Shown piece after piece: positions 18,401-25,865 of a stretch of DNA of 64,000 bases. The DNA lies in assembly GCA_945957395.1 (NCBI GenBank), contig CAMFKE010000002.1, positions 1 through 64,000 of the forward strand. Reading direction: 5' to 3'. A model generated the notes under the pieces. The model searched no databases and was not told where the DNA came from. It saw nothing but the letters and a program-made list of their open reading frames with translations. Source of the DNA: an uncultured Opitutia bacterium. Its GTDB lineage: Bacteria > Verrucomicrobiota > Verrucomicrobiia > Opitutales > UBA953. Numbering within the stretch: the stretch's first letter is position 1; every line of letters begins with the position of its first letter. The position numbers and the translations under genes are program-made.

Positions 18401-18874
18401 CTCAAGCCCGAGCTGCAGAGCGCCGAGGTCTACGCCGAGTCCATGGAAACCATCCTGGTGACCGACAAGCGCGTCGCCCAGCTGTACTTCGCCGACGGTT
18501 CCATCGAAGGCGCCTGCCCGCCCATCCGCGCCCTCCTGGGCATCATGGCCCACGGAGAGTTCGAAGGCATGACCTGGAACAGCCCGAAGTTCCGCGCGCT
18601 CTTCACGCCCGAAGCCGTGCTGAACTCGGACTGGTACAAGGCCCGTCTCGAAGCCCGCCGCCAGGTGGAGCTCAAGCACCTCGACGCCGGCATCGCCCGC
18701 CTTCAGGCCTTCATCGCCAACGCCGAATACGCTTCGGTGGTCGAGCAGCAGGGCATGAAGCAGCGCCTCGCCGAAGCGCAGGCCGAACGCGCCAAGGTCG
18801 CCTCGCCCGACTACGCCGAGTTCCTCAAGGGCTCGCTGGGCACCGACCCCTGGCTGTACACCGCCAAGAAGTAA
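15434..18874 (+). CDS. Large cytosolic protein, possibly PPi-type phosphoenolpyruvate carboxykinase
   Basis: The predicted protein has 1146 residues, no signal peptide and no membrane segment. Its size and several segments, notably DNYYGYCKKEVKTMISYSAN (about residue 320-340), a Gly/Ser-rich GKSPSTTGAGSEGALTKG segment (about 855-873) and GCLGPDMRVDHDISLLVPEV (about 905-925), match my recollection of the PPi-dependent PEP carboxykinase family. That family interconverts PEP + CO2 + phosphate with oxaloacetate + pyrophosphate, is about 1100-1150 aa long, and is unrelated in length to ATP- or GTP-type enzymes. I cannot align it here, so the call is tentative. It is a single gene with its own terminator; codon use is strongly optimised (C-ending codons), suggesting high expression. 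acnA and mdh elsewhere in the window would fit C4 metabolism. Confidence 0.55.
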   Translation: MNDTTPACPLNATNDIRDAVNIRLASLGEAYPAGPCEGALAPARGILEVLREQDRILTSHLCPVDARIQSFLESYLKDCGAPVVKLPSRTFVLDQPGMARELSLPPAHDTYESPILKSFRVKQGVLHNPAKDRRTTVGVFHVAEDGLPIPDDKLAVPRKVFANILSAALTQTPDANLVVPYTADTEKPARLWISLLLRPLVVPEVPGFIHERRMEVRFFAPSSLVSNLDFVESIFGNGGDPRLAANDATLDPLHWTGHTGCVILAPHLITKRKKDLGLPHVSEATERQKRDGMCWEKEDELYNGGNAFKLTARDARGVIVTIIADNYYGYCKKEVKTMISYSANLHGLAEEEHAGGAIARPSYDLGEEFSEKDLGLTTSHTFADLVAKNPDLMTLQPEGYGIDKRFDNIAYIPEGARFSMTKQSITWTTADGKSPSVYLTPEVTYILPSGYQVEMVKSEIDGDWHLVGTVAEGTFCHKPCTVSGGGKSEISKSISDAVIAGRVFVADYQKDFDLVDTLLTRDYSDRFRDAAKRGKDKRAILSPDRSIGSLVKLLTPSSEFSDEYNAWLTAIPAHVKELIFVIKRVHKAGSTESWRTRFGVDLINGINGNELNYNDRPLSNRYLRVGYTPAGSWRTFSLRPDFMPAAKLQTEDDITASVIVPTRHLQGKPAGVTNPSVKIAENCEMRLFQRPDDAIHRGYDKQTESDMSRMGCFLSNYQPLTRTEVRGMARDVVGFNKFTGPMRNHLAEFASGVGPEYCASSANPRIVDGKPSKNPRYLQDRQDITRPRDKYMTETVARINRGLPAGSPTPIPVTAVLSGRRNNPPEKGVHPLSVHGPIHYMDLPELFAEFATSMTGKSPSTTGAGSEGALTKGPFNALPPVVDLNNALLSYLLTGYQGFVTSAGCLGPDMRVDHDISLLVPEVWGRMKPEERDPQWLIAQGLMERVPDVTVNGKTYPGSRLGYRITRDFAVRFFGRVFANPGVVLSEGMLKPELQSAEVYAESMETILVTDKRVAQLYFADGSIEGACPPIRALLGIMAHGEFEGMTWNSPKFRALFTPEAVLNSDWYKARLEARRQVELKHLDAGIARLQAFIANAEYASVVEQQGMKQRLAEAQAERAKVASPDYAEFLKGSLGTDPWLYTAKK

Positions 18875-18916
18875 GCCGAAGCCGGCCGGACACTCCTCCC
18901 CGGCCGACTTCTTCCC

Positions 18917-18953
18917 AAAAGGCCCGGGCGCCCCATGCGCCCGGGCCTTTTTG
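18917..18953 (+). terminator. Rho-independent terminator of the PEPCK-like gene
   Basis: A 14-bp perfect stem (18918-18931 with 18937-18950, AAAGGCCCGGGCGC) closes a 5-nt loop and runs into TTTTT. Confidence 0.92.
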
Positions 18954-19004
18954 CGTCCGCGGAAGACGCTCCGCGGCGTCAACGCGATTCGGGCGACTCC
19001 CGGC

Positions 19005-19030
19005 TTGCCCCCATGTCCGACATGGGGCAA
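19005..19030 (+). promoter_or_regulatory. Hairpin just upstream of the 135-aa gene
   Basis: TTGCCCCCATG (19005-19015) pairs with CATGGGGCAA (19021-19030) with one bulged C and a 5-nt loop. It ends 14 bp before the ATG at 19045, so it could influence translation. A regulatory role is only inferred. Confidence 0.4.
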
Positions 19031-19044
19031 AGAATCGCCCCGCC

Positions 19045-19452
19045 ATGTCCTCGTCCATCAACACCCCTTCCCAGAAAAACGCCGCGGCCGCCGCGGGCTC
19101 GCTCACCCTCGAACGCGGCACGATCAAGCTCTTCGCCAAGTATCCGCCGCACAACAACTACTTCTGCAGCTACGAGGTGTTCGTGGAGAGCGACCTGTTC
19201 AAGCCCGACACCGGCCGCTCCGCGATGATCTACTTCGTCGCCGACACCACCCTGGAAAAGTCCTACTTCGACTACGGCCGCTTCTGCTTCTTCCTTCAGA
19301 AGAGCGTGCAGCCCGTCATCGAGGAGGCCCTCACCAACAAGGCGCTTCAGCTCTCCGTCCAGTTCCTCGTCGAGGGCAACCGCCCCTTCAAGGACCAGAC
19401 CGAGGCCGTCTTCCAGCTCAAGCCCCGCTCGGACGCCCAGGCCGTGCGCTAA
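19045..19452 (+). CDS. Hypothetical protein
   Basis: The 135-aa soluble protein has a disordered Ser/Ala-rich start (1-18) followed by a compact region with many aromatics (YPPHNNYFCSYEVFVESDLFKPDTG, then SYFDYGRFCFFLQKSVQPVIEEAL). I recognise no family. It lies between two terminators and so forms its own transcription unit. A hairpin sits right before the start. The codon pattern matches highly expressed neighbours. The existence of the gene is likely; the function is unknown. Confidence 0.75.
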   Translation: MSSSINTPSQKNAAAAAGSLTLERGTIKLFAKYPPHNNYFCSYEVFVESDLFKPDTGRSAMIYFVADTTLEKSYFDYGRFCFFLQKSVQPVIEEALTNKALQLSVQFLVEGNRPFKDQTEAVFQLKPRSDAQAVR

Positions 19453-19480
19453 GGACGCAAGCCGCGTCCGCCCATGAAAC

Positions 19481-19510
19481 AAGGAGACCGCGAAGCGGCC
19501 TCCTTTTTTC
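19481..19510 (+). terminator. Rho-independent terminator of the 135-aa gene
   Basis: AAGGAG-A-CCGC pairs with GCGG-C-CTCCTT around a GAA loop (one mismatch), followed by a T-run. Confidence 0.85.
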
Positions 19511-19585
19511 ATGCCCGAACCACCCCGCTCGCGACGGCCGCGACGCCATTGACCCGCCGCGACCTCCCCTCCAACATAGGCGCCG

Positions 19586-21037
19586 ATGCCGCTTCCGATC
19601 GCCCAAGACCTTGATGCCGCGCAAGTGTTCACGCGACTGCTCTCCGTGTTCTGGAACGAGGCGGTCACGCCCCACTGGAACACCGTGCTGGGCGCCTCCC
19701 TCGCCCTTTATGTCGCGGGCCGCCAACTCGCCGAGCGCCGGCCTCCGGGCAATGTCATGGCCTGGGGCCTGCTCATGCTCGTCTCCCCGGTCGCAGGACT
19801 CCTCCTCTTCATCCTCTTCGGCGTGCGCAAACGCCACGAGATGGCGCGCCTTCGCCTCTCCGTGGCCCGCGTGGCCGGCCGCGTGCGCGCCACCGACGCC
19901 GCGGGTGATTTCGCCGACGACACCACCACGGCCGGCAACCGCGTCACGCTCCTGGCCGACGCCGGCGGCACCGACACCTTCCTCGCCCTGCGCGAACGCA
20001 TCGCCAAGGCCACGGAGAGCATCCATGTACTCACCTACATCTTCGGCTCCGACGCGACCGGTCGCGAGCTGGTGCGCCTGCTCGCCGCCCGCGCCCGCGA
20101 AGGCGTGAAGGTGCGCGTGCTCATCGACGACCTCGGCTCGCGCGACGCCGACGCGGCGCTGTTCCGCGAGCTCACCGACGCCGGCGGCGAAGTGGCCCGC
20201 TTCATGCCCGTGGCGCCCTGGCACCCGCGCCACTCGGCCAACCTGCGCAACCACCGCAAGCTCGCCGTGTTCGACGGGACATCCGCCATCGTGGGCGGCC
20301 AGAACCTCGCCGCCGAGTACACCGGGCCCACGCCGATGAACGGGCGTTTCCGCGATTTCGGCGCCCTCGTCGAAGGCCCGGCCGTCGGCGCCTTCGCCCG
20401 CCTCTTCGCCGCCGACTGGTGCTTCGCCACCGCCCGCTCACCGGAGACGCTGCGCGCCGACCTCGCCGTGCAGCCCGCTCCCGTCGGCACCTCCTCCATC
20501 GAGGTCGTCGGCGGCGGTCCGGACTTCGTCAACGACCCGATCTGGGACAAGCTCGTCACCCTCGCCGCCGACTGCCGCCGAGAGCTCATCATCGTCACGC
20601 CCTACATCGTGCCCGACGAGGTGCTGCTGCGCCTCATCGCCGCCAAAGCCAGGTCCGGGCGCCGCGTGCGCATCATCACCCCGCGCAAGTCCGACCACCG
20701 CTTCCTCGATTTCGCCCGCCGCCACCACCTGCGCATCCTTCGCGACGCCGGCGCCAAAATCTTTTTCCACGAGGGTCCCATGTTGCACGGCAAGCTCTTC
20801 GTCGTGGACGGCGAGGTGGGCGTGCTCGGGTCGGCCAACCTCGACATGCGCAGCCTCTTCGTGAACTTCGAACTCGCGACGGTCGTGCGGGACGAGGCGG
20901 TGGTCGCGCGCATGCGCGCCCTGGCCGACGAGCTGCAGGCGCAAAGCAAGCCGGCGTCGCGCCCGCGCAGCCGCGCCATGTCGCTGAAGGAGCGCACGTT
21001 GGAAAACCTCGCGCACCTGGCGGCCCCCCTGCTTTGA
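19586..21037 (+). CDS. cls: Cardiolipin synthase (phospholipase D family)
   Basis: The 483-aa protein condenses phospholipids to cardiolipin at the inner membrane. It has two N-terminal hydrophobic segments (about 32-45 and 58-78), typical of ClsA-type enzymes, and two HKD motifs: H223-x-K225-x4-D230 in NHRKLAVFDGTSAIVGGQN and H401-x-K403-x4-D408 in HGKLFVVDGEVGVLGSAN. The spacing and total length match bacterial Cls. The gene stands alone between a terminator and hemL (70 bp). Confidence 0.93.
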   Translation: MPLPIAQDLDAAQVFTRLLSVFWNEAVTPHWNTVLGASLALYVAGRQLAERRPPGNVMAWGLLMLVSPVAGLLLFILFGVRKRHEMARLRLSVARVAGRVRATDAAGDFADDTTTAGNRVTLLADAGGTDTFLALRERIAKATESIHVLTYIFGSDATGRELVRLLAARAREGVKVRVLIDDLGSRDADAALFRELTDAGGEVARFMPVAPWHPRHSANLRNHRKLAVFDGTSAIVGGQNLAAEYTGPTPMNGRFRDFGALVEGPAVGAFARLFAADWCFATARSPETLRADLAVQPAPVGTSSIEVVGGGPDFVNDPIWDKLVTLAADCRRELIIVTPYIVPDEVLLRLIAAKARSGRRVRIITPRKSDHRFLDFARRHHLRILRDAGAKIFFHEGPMLHGKLFVVDGEVGVLGSANLDMRSLFVNFELATVVRDEAVVARMRALADELQAQSKPASRPRSRAMSLKERTLENLAHLAAPLL

Positions 21038-21106
21038 GCGCGCGCCCCCGGTGTCGGCGAAAACCGGATTTGCGCCCCGCAGGCATCACTCTAAATCGGG
21101 GCCGAC

Positions 21107-22387
21107 ATGAATCGCTCCGAAGCTCTGTTTGAAAAGGCCAAGACCCTCATCCCCGGCGGTGTGAACTCGCCGGTGCGTGCCTTCCGCCATGTGGGCGGCA
21201 CCCCCTTCTTCACCGAATCCGCCGACGGTTGCCGCCTGCGCACCGTGGACGGCAAGGAGCTCATCGATTATGTGCTCACCTGGGGCCCCGCCATCCACGG
21301 TCACAACGACGCGGAAATCCGCGCCGCGCTGCACGCCGCGGTGGACCAAGGCACGGCCTTCGGCACGCCCGGCCCGCTCGAAGTGGACATGGCGGAGCTG
21401 GTGAAATCCTGTTTCCCCAAAAGCATCCAGAAGGTGCGCATGTGCAACAGCGGCACCGAAGCCACCATGTCCGCGCTGCGCCTCGCGCGCGGCCACACCG
21501 GCCGCAGCAAGATCATCAAGTTCTCCGGCTGTTTCCACGGCGCGGTGGATGCACTGCTCATCAAGGCCGGCTCCGGCGCCCTCACCTTCGGCAACCCCGA
21601 CAGCGCGGGCGTCACGGCCGGCGTGGCGGCGGACACCCTCGTGCTCACCTTCAATGACTTCGCGGGACTCGAGGCGGCGTTCGCCTCGCACGGCGCGGAG
21701 ATCGCGGGGGTGATCCTCGAGCCCTACCTGGGCAATGTGGGCCTCATCCCGCCGCTCCCGGGCTTTTTGGAAAAGCTGCGCGAGCTGTGCACCGCGCACG
21801 GCAGCGTGCTCATCTTCGACGAGGTGATGACCGGGTTCCGCCTCTCCATTTCCGGCGCGCAGGGGCTCACGAGTGTGGTGCCCGACCTGGTTTGCCTGGG
21901 CAAAATCATCGGTGGCGGCCTGCCCGTGGGCGCCTTCGGCGGCAAAGCCGAGATCATGGACAAACTCGCGCCGCTGGGCCCCGTGTATCAGGCGGGCACC
22001 AGCTCCGGCAACCCGCTCGCCATGGCCGCCGGCCTCGCCTCGGTGCGCAAGCTGCAGCGCCTGAACCCCTACGCGGAACTCGACCGCAAGGGCCGCGTGC
22101 TGCGCGACGCGCTGCTGGACGCCGCGAAGCGCAAGGGCGTGCCGCTGCAGGTGCCGCAGGTGGGCTCGATGTTCTCCCTCTATTTCTCGGAAACGCCGGT
22201 GCACAACTACGCGCAGGCCACCGCCACGCAGGGCGAACTGTTTAAAAAACTCTTCCGCCACGCGCTCGACGCCGGCGTGTTCCTGCCGCCCTCCCCCTAC
22301 GAGGCCGCCTTCCTCTCCACCGCCCACGACGACGCCGCGCTGGCCAAGACCTGCGAGGTGCTCTCCGCCGGCATCGCCGCGCTCTGA
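21107..22387 (+). CDS. hemL: Glutamate-1-semialdehyde 2,1-aminomutase
   Basis: HemL converts glutamate-1-semialdehyde to 5-aminolevulinate in the C5 route of tetrapyrrole synthesis, using pyridoxamine phosphate. The 426-aa protein starts with [23 protein letters not shown], a hallmark of the family, and carries [28 protein letters not shown] (237-245) and the cofactor Lys266 in [17 protein letters not shown]. Length is normal. No other hem gene is adjacent. Confidence 0.96.
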   Translation: MNRSEALFEKAKTLIPGGVNSPVRAFRHVGGTPFFTESADGCRLRTVDGKELIDYVLTWGPAIHGHNDAEIRAALHAAVDQGTAFGTPGPLEVDMAELVKSCFPKSIQKVRMCNSGTEATMSALRLARGHTGRSKIIKFSGCFHGAVDALLIKAGSGALTFGNPDSAGVTAGVAADTLVLTFNDFAGLEAAFASHGAEIAGVILEPYLGNVGLIPPLPGFLEKLRELCTAHGSVLIFDEVMTGFRLSISGAQGLTSVVPDLVCLGKIIGGGLPVGAFGGKAEIMDKLAPLGPVYQAGTSSGNPLAMAAGLASVRKLQRLNPYAELDRKGRVLRDALLDAAKRKGVPLQVPQVGSMFSLYFSETPVHNYAQATATQGELFKKLFRHALDAGVFLPPSPYEAAFLSTAHDDAALAKTCEVLSAGIAAL

Positions 22388-22396
22388 GTTCGCGCC

Positions 22397-22500
22397 CGGA
22401 AAGCCGGAACCAAGGACGGCAGGCGGAAATCGCGCGCCCGGCTCCATTTCCCGCCTCTTGCCCTTAATTCTTACTTTCCCTCCCGGCATTCCCCCGCCCT
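22397..22500. repeat. Heptad-period inverted repeat upstream of fabZ
   Basis: Left units CGGAAAG, CCGGAAC, CAAGGAC, GGCAGGC, GGAAATC (22397-22431) and right units ATTTCCC, GCCTCTT, GCCCTTA, ATTCTTA, CTTTCCC (22446-22480) are partly complementary. The right arm runs on into the C/T-rich leader of fabZ. Confidence 0.65.
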
Positions 22501-22529
22501 CCTTTCTCACTCCCAACACCGACTTCCCC

Positions 22530-22970
22530 ATGTCCCACGCCGACGTCCTCGCCACCATCCCGCACCGCCCGCCCTTCCTGTTCGTCGACGACATCGTCGA
22601 GCTGCGCGACAACGGCGCCACCTGCGTGCGCACCTTCAAAGCCGAAGAGAATTTCTACGCCGGTCACTACCCGGGCAACCCCATCACCCCCGGCGTGCTC
22701 CTGTGCGAGGCCGTCTTCCAGACCGGCGCCATCTACCTGGTGAAGAAGATGCAGGCCGCCGGCCAGTCCGGCGAAGGCAAGACGCCCGTGCTCTGCCGCA
22801 TCGAGGACGCCAAGTTCAAGGCCATGGTGCTGCCCGGCGACACCATCACCATCGAGGTCACCATGGGCGAGACCATGCAGGCCTTCCACTCCATGAAGGG
22901 CGTCATCAAGAAGGACGGCAAACTGGCCCTCGCCATCAACTTCACCCTCGCCCTCATCGACAAGAAGTAA
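22530..22970 (+). CDS. fabZ: 3-hydroxyacyl-ACP dehydratase FabZ
   Basis: FabZ dehydrates 3-hydroxyacyl-ACP to trans-2-enoyl-ACP in fatty-acid elongation. The 146-aa hot-dog fold protein shows the start motif IPHRPPFLFVDDIVEL and the catalytic stretch GHYPGNPITPGVLLCEAVFQTGA, with catalytic His and Glu. The ATG at 22530 gives the usual length. A gene for enoyl-ACP reductase follows on the same strand 103 bp downstream, the next step of the same cycle. Confidence 0.95.
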   Translation: MSHADVLATIPHRPPFLFVDDIVELRDNGATCVRTFKAEENFYAGHYPGNPITPGVLLCEAVFQTGAIYLVKKMQAAGQSGEGKTPVLCRIEDAKFKAMVLPGDTITIEVTMGETMQAFHSMKGVIKKDGKLALAINFTLALIDKK

Positions 22971-22977
22971 CGAAACG

Positions 22978-23070
22978 GGATAAAGGAGCCAAGGCACATG
23001 GGCGCAAAGTGGATACACCGGCCCGCGGCCACACCGGCGACTTTTCCCCTCTGCTCCTTTGCCCCTCGCT
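22978..23070. repeat. Heptad-like inverted repeat upstream of fabI
   Basis: The left arm has TAAAGGA, GCCAAGG, CACATGG, GCGCAAA (22981-23008). The right arm has CTTTTCC, CCTCTGC, TCCTTTG, CCCCTCG (23041-23068), ending 5 bp before fabI. AAAGGAG in the left arm can pair with CTCCTTT in the right. Confidence 0.65.
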
Positions 23071-23073
23071 GTA

Positions 23074-23871
23074 ATGTCCTTCCTCAAACTCGCCGGTAAA
23101 ACCTTCCTCGTCGCGGGCGTCGCCAACAAGAAGAGCGTCGCCTGGCACATCGCCAAGACACTGGAGGAGGAGGGCGCCAAGGTCGTCTACGCCGTGCGCT
23201 CCCAGTCCCGCGCCGACTCCCTCGCCAAGCTGCTGGGCGACCGCCCCGTTTACCTGTGCGATGTCGAGCACGAGGATCAGATCGCGCGCCTCGCGGCCGA
23301 AGCCGGACCCGCACACGGCCCTTTCCACGGTCTCGTCCACTCCATCGCCTTCGCCAACTATTCCGAAGGCCTAAAACCCTTCCACGAGACCAAGCGCGCC
23401 GACTTCCTCCAGGCCACCGCCATCTCGTGCTTCTCGCTCGTCGAGCTCGCGCGCGCCTTCAAGCCGTACTTCGCGAAGGACGCCTCCGTCGTGTCCATCG
23501 GCATCTCCGCGCAGGTCACCGCCGCCAGCTACGGGTACATGTCGCCCATCAAGGCCGCCTTGGAATCCGCCACGCGCTTCCTCGCCAAGTCGTTCGCCGA
23601 GGACCGCGTGCGGTTCAACTCGGTCAACGCCGGCCCGCTCAAGACCTCCGCTTCCGCCGGCATCCCCGGCTACCTGGAAAACTACCTCTTCGCCGAGAAG
23701 CTCACCATGCGTAAGGAGAATCTCACCACGCAGGAGGTGGCCGACACCGCCGTCTTCCTGCTCTCGCCGCGCAGCTCCGGCATCAACGCGCAAGGCGTGG
23801 TGGTGGACGCCGGCATGGGCTGCAACTTCTTCGACGAATCCGCCGTCAAGGCGGCGACCAAGCTGGCCTAA
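23074..23871 (+). CDS. fabI: Enoyl-ACP reductase (NADH), FabI type
   Basis: This 265-aa short-chain dehydrogenase-like protein reduces trans-2-enoyl-ACP, the last step of each elongation cycle. It shows the FabI-type nucleotide-binding start ([25 protein letters not shown]), HSIAFA in place of the usual SDR NNAG, the catalytic Tyr/Lys in [14 protein letters not shown], and [13 protein letters not shown]. The ATG at 23074 is preferred over a TTG five codons upstream. fabZ precedes it. A hairpin terminator follows. Confidence 0.94.
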   Translation: MSFLKLAGKTFLVAGVANKKSVAWHIAKTLEEEGAKVVYAVRSQSRADSLAKLLGDRPVYLCDVEHEDQIARLAAEAGPAHGPFHGLVHSIAFANYSEGLKPFHETKRADFLQATAISCFSLVELARAFKPYFAKDASVVSIGISAQVTAASYGYMSPIKAALESATRFLAKSFAEDRVRFNSVNAGPLKTSASAGIPGYLENYLFAEKLTMRKENLTTQEVADTAVFLLSPRSSGINAQGVVVDAGMGCNFFDESAVKAATKLA

Positions 23872-23902
23872 GCGTTCCTCGGACCTTTGGCCAAAGAACA
23901 TC

Positions 23903-23948
23903 ACCGGCGCGCCGCGGGCCCCCACCCCGGCGCGCCGCGCTTTTTTTC
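23903..23948 (+). terminator. Rho-independent terminator of fabI
   Basis: CGGCGCGCC (23904-23912) pairs with GGCGCGCCG (23929-23937), followed by seven T residues at 23941. Confidence 0.8.
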
Positions 23949-24065
23949 CCGTCCTCTAAATTCTCCCTTCACTCCCGACAGGCGGCCACCATTCCTGCCC
24001 GGCCACATCTGACGCACGCCCCCCCCCGAGGGCCCCGTCAATCGCACCGATTCGCCCAGCCGCCC

Positions 24066-24602
24066 ATGTCATCCCGTCAGGACAAATTCAAACTAGGCCT
24101 CGAAGCCGTCGCCGCCGGATTCGTCGCCGCCTTCATCTACGGCTTCGCCTATGTCTGCCTGAGCCACGGGGGCGCCGACTCTTTCCGCCTCATGTGGATG
24201 GCCTACGCCCTGGCCTTCCTCGCGCCGCTCATCATCCCGCTCTCCCTGCTGGCGCAGGCGACCCTGGTGCGCTACGCCTTCGGCGATTCCGCCCGGTTCT
24301 CGCTCTGGCGCGCCGCGCTGCTGGGAGCGCTCACCGGAGAGCTGCTCATCCTGCCCGGCACGGCCGCCTATGTCCTGCACGACGGCAGGGACATCGAGTT
24401 CGCCCATGCGGCCGACTTCCTCGCCTTCGGCATCACCTCCGGCCTCGTCCCCTGGTGCGCCGCCTTCTTCATGACCTGGGCCTTCTTCAAAAACGCACGG
24501 CTCGCCCGGATACGCCGAGCGGAAGCCAGGGCCGCCGCGGCCCGCCTCGCCGAACGCGTGGCCCGCACCGACGGCGCGACACCGCCCGACCGCGCGGCCT
24601 GA
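24066..24602 (+). CDS. Integral membrane protein of unknown function
   Basis: The 178-aa protein has four predicted membrane segments (about 13-33, 43-66, 79-104 and 115-142) and a basic Ala/Arg-rich tail. I recognise no family. It lies between fabI and oleA on the same strand, separated from both by more than 100 bp, so a link to lipid metabolism is only positional. A C-rich tract precedes the start. Confidence 0.7.
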   Translation: MSSRQDKFKLGLEAVAAGFVAAFIYGFAYVCLSHGGADSFRLMWMAYALAFLAPLIIPLSLLAQATLVRYAFGDSARFSLWRAALLGALTGELLILPGTAAYVLHDGRDIEFAHAADFLAFGITSGLVPWCAAFFMTWAFFKNARLARIRRAEARAAAARLAERVARTDGATPPDRAA

Positions 24603-24767
24603 TCGGGCCCAAGACCGGCGAACCCGGCCCGGCCGTCCTCGTTTGGCGAATCCGAGTTTTCGCATCCGGCGAAAACGAACCCTCGCACTCCGCGCCCACA
24701 TGCTTTCCGTGCGTGCGTTGCCGGCGGCGCCAGCCCGTCCGGGCACCTTCCGCAATCACTCTCCGCA

Positions 24768-25802
24768 ATGCGTTTTTCTCGCGTCGTCCTCGCCTCCCTT
24801 GAAGCCGAACTTCCCGACGAAGTATGGTCGTCCGACCTGCTGGAGCAAAAGCTCGCCCCGGTGTACGAGCGGCTGAAGCTGCCCGCCGGCCGGCTGGAGC
24901 TGATGACCGGCATCCGCGAGCGCCGCTTCTGGTCGCGCCCCGTGCGTCCCTCCGAGGCCTCCGCCATGGCCGGACGCAAGGCGCTCGCCAAGGCCGGCGT
25001 CGCCCCCGGCGACATCGATGCGCTCATGCACTGCGGCGTGTGCCGCGACCGTCTCGAACCCTCCACCGCCGCGTATGTCCACGGCTTCACCGGCCTCGGT
25101 CCGGACTGCCAGATCTTCGACGTCTCCAACGCCTGCCTGGGCTTCCTCAACGGCCTTGTGCTCGCCGCCTCCATGATCGAGGCCGGCGTCATCCGCCGCG
25201 CCCTCGTGTGCTCCGGCGAGAACGGCCGCCCGCTCATCGAGGGCACCCTCGCCAAGCTCAACGGCGACACCTCTCTGACGCGCAACTCCATCAAGCCCTT
25301 CTTCGCCAACCTCACCATCGGCGCCGGCGCCGTGGCCGCCGTGGTGTGCCGCGACGACCTCGCCCCTTCCGGCTCCCCCCGCCTGCTCGGCGGCGCCGTG
25401 GAGACCGACTCCTCCGCCAACACCCTCTGCGAAGGCGACACCGCCGGCGATGTGCTCGCCATGCAGACCGACTCCGAAGCGCTCCTGGCCGCCGGCATGG
25501 GCGTGGCCTCGCGCTGCTGGCGCAAGTTCAAGGCCGAGACCGGCTGGGACGAATCCACCCCCGACCGCATCGTCACCCACCAGGTGGGCCGCCGCCACTC
25601 CACCGAATTGTTCAAGGCGCTCGCCCTCGACCCCGCCAAGGACCGCGCCAGCTTCGACACCCTCGGCAACGTCGGCTCCGTCTCCTGCCCCGCCACCTTC
25701 GCGCTCGCCCGCGACTCCGGCGAGATCCGCCCGGGGCACAAGGTCGCCCTGCTCGGCATCGGCTCCGGCCTGTCCTCCCTCATGCTCGCCGTTCAGGCGT
25801 GA
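24768..25802 (+). CDS. oleA: OleA-type 3-oxoacyl-ACP synthase III (fatty acyl-CoA condensing enzyme)
   Basis: The 344-aa protein belongs to the thiolase-fold KAS III group. The sequence is closer to OleA than to FabH: DVSNACLGFLNG, RLEPSTAAYVHG, VTHQVGRRHS and HKVALLGIGSGLSS resemble the corresponding segments of Xanthomonas OleA as I remember them. Cys123, His271 and Asn301 form the catalytic triad. OleA condenses two fatty acyl-CoAs head-to-head to a 2-alkyl-3-oxoacid, the first step of long-chain olefin synthesis. The next gene is an OleB-like hydrolase. OleC and OleD are not in the window. Confidence 0.85.
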   Translation: MRFSRVVLASLEAELPDEVWSSDLLEQKLAPVYERLKLPAGRLELMTGIRERRFWSRPVRPSEASAMAGRKALAKAGVAPGDIDALMHCGVCRDRLEPSTAAYVHGFTGLGPDCQIFDVSNACLGFLNGLVLAASMIEAGVIRRALVCSGENGRPLIEGTLAKLNGDTSLTRNSIKPFFANLTIGAGAVAAVVCRDDLAPSGSPRLLGGAVETDSSANTLCEGDTAGDVLAMQTDSEALLAAGMGVASRCWRKFKAETGWDESTPDRIVTHQVGRRHSTELFKALALDPAKDRASFDTLGNVGSVSCPATFALARDSGEIRPGHKVALLGIGSGLSSLMLAVQA

Positions 25803-25823
25803 TTGTTATCGCATCGATTCCGC

Positions 25824-25850
25824 GCCCTCCGTGTCTTCCGTGGCAAAACA
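25824..25850. repeat. CCGTG-type short repeat before oleB
   Basis: CCTCCGTGTCTTCCGTGG (25826-25843) is repeated in inverse orientation with three changes at 44136-44153. Confidence 0.5.
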
Positions 25851-25865
25851 ATCCCCCCTCTTCCC

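Noticed and set aside
15413-19030. A 1205-codon open frame on the minus strand, opposite the PEPCK-like gene
   Set aside because: High GC and strict C/G third positions open antisense frames. The amino-acid makeup (runs of Gly, Glu, Val, His) is that of an antisense shadow. The same holds for long frames opposite the RND pump, acnA and opgH.
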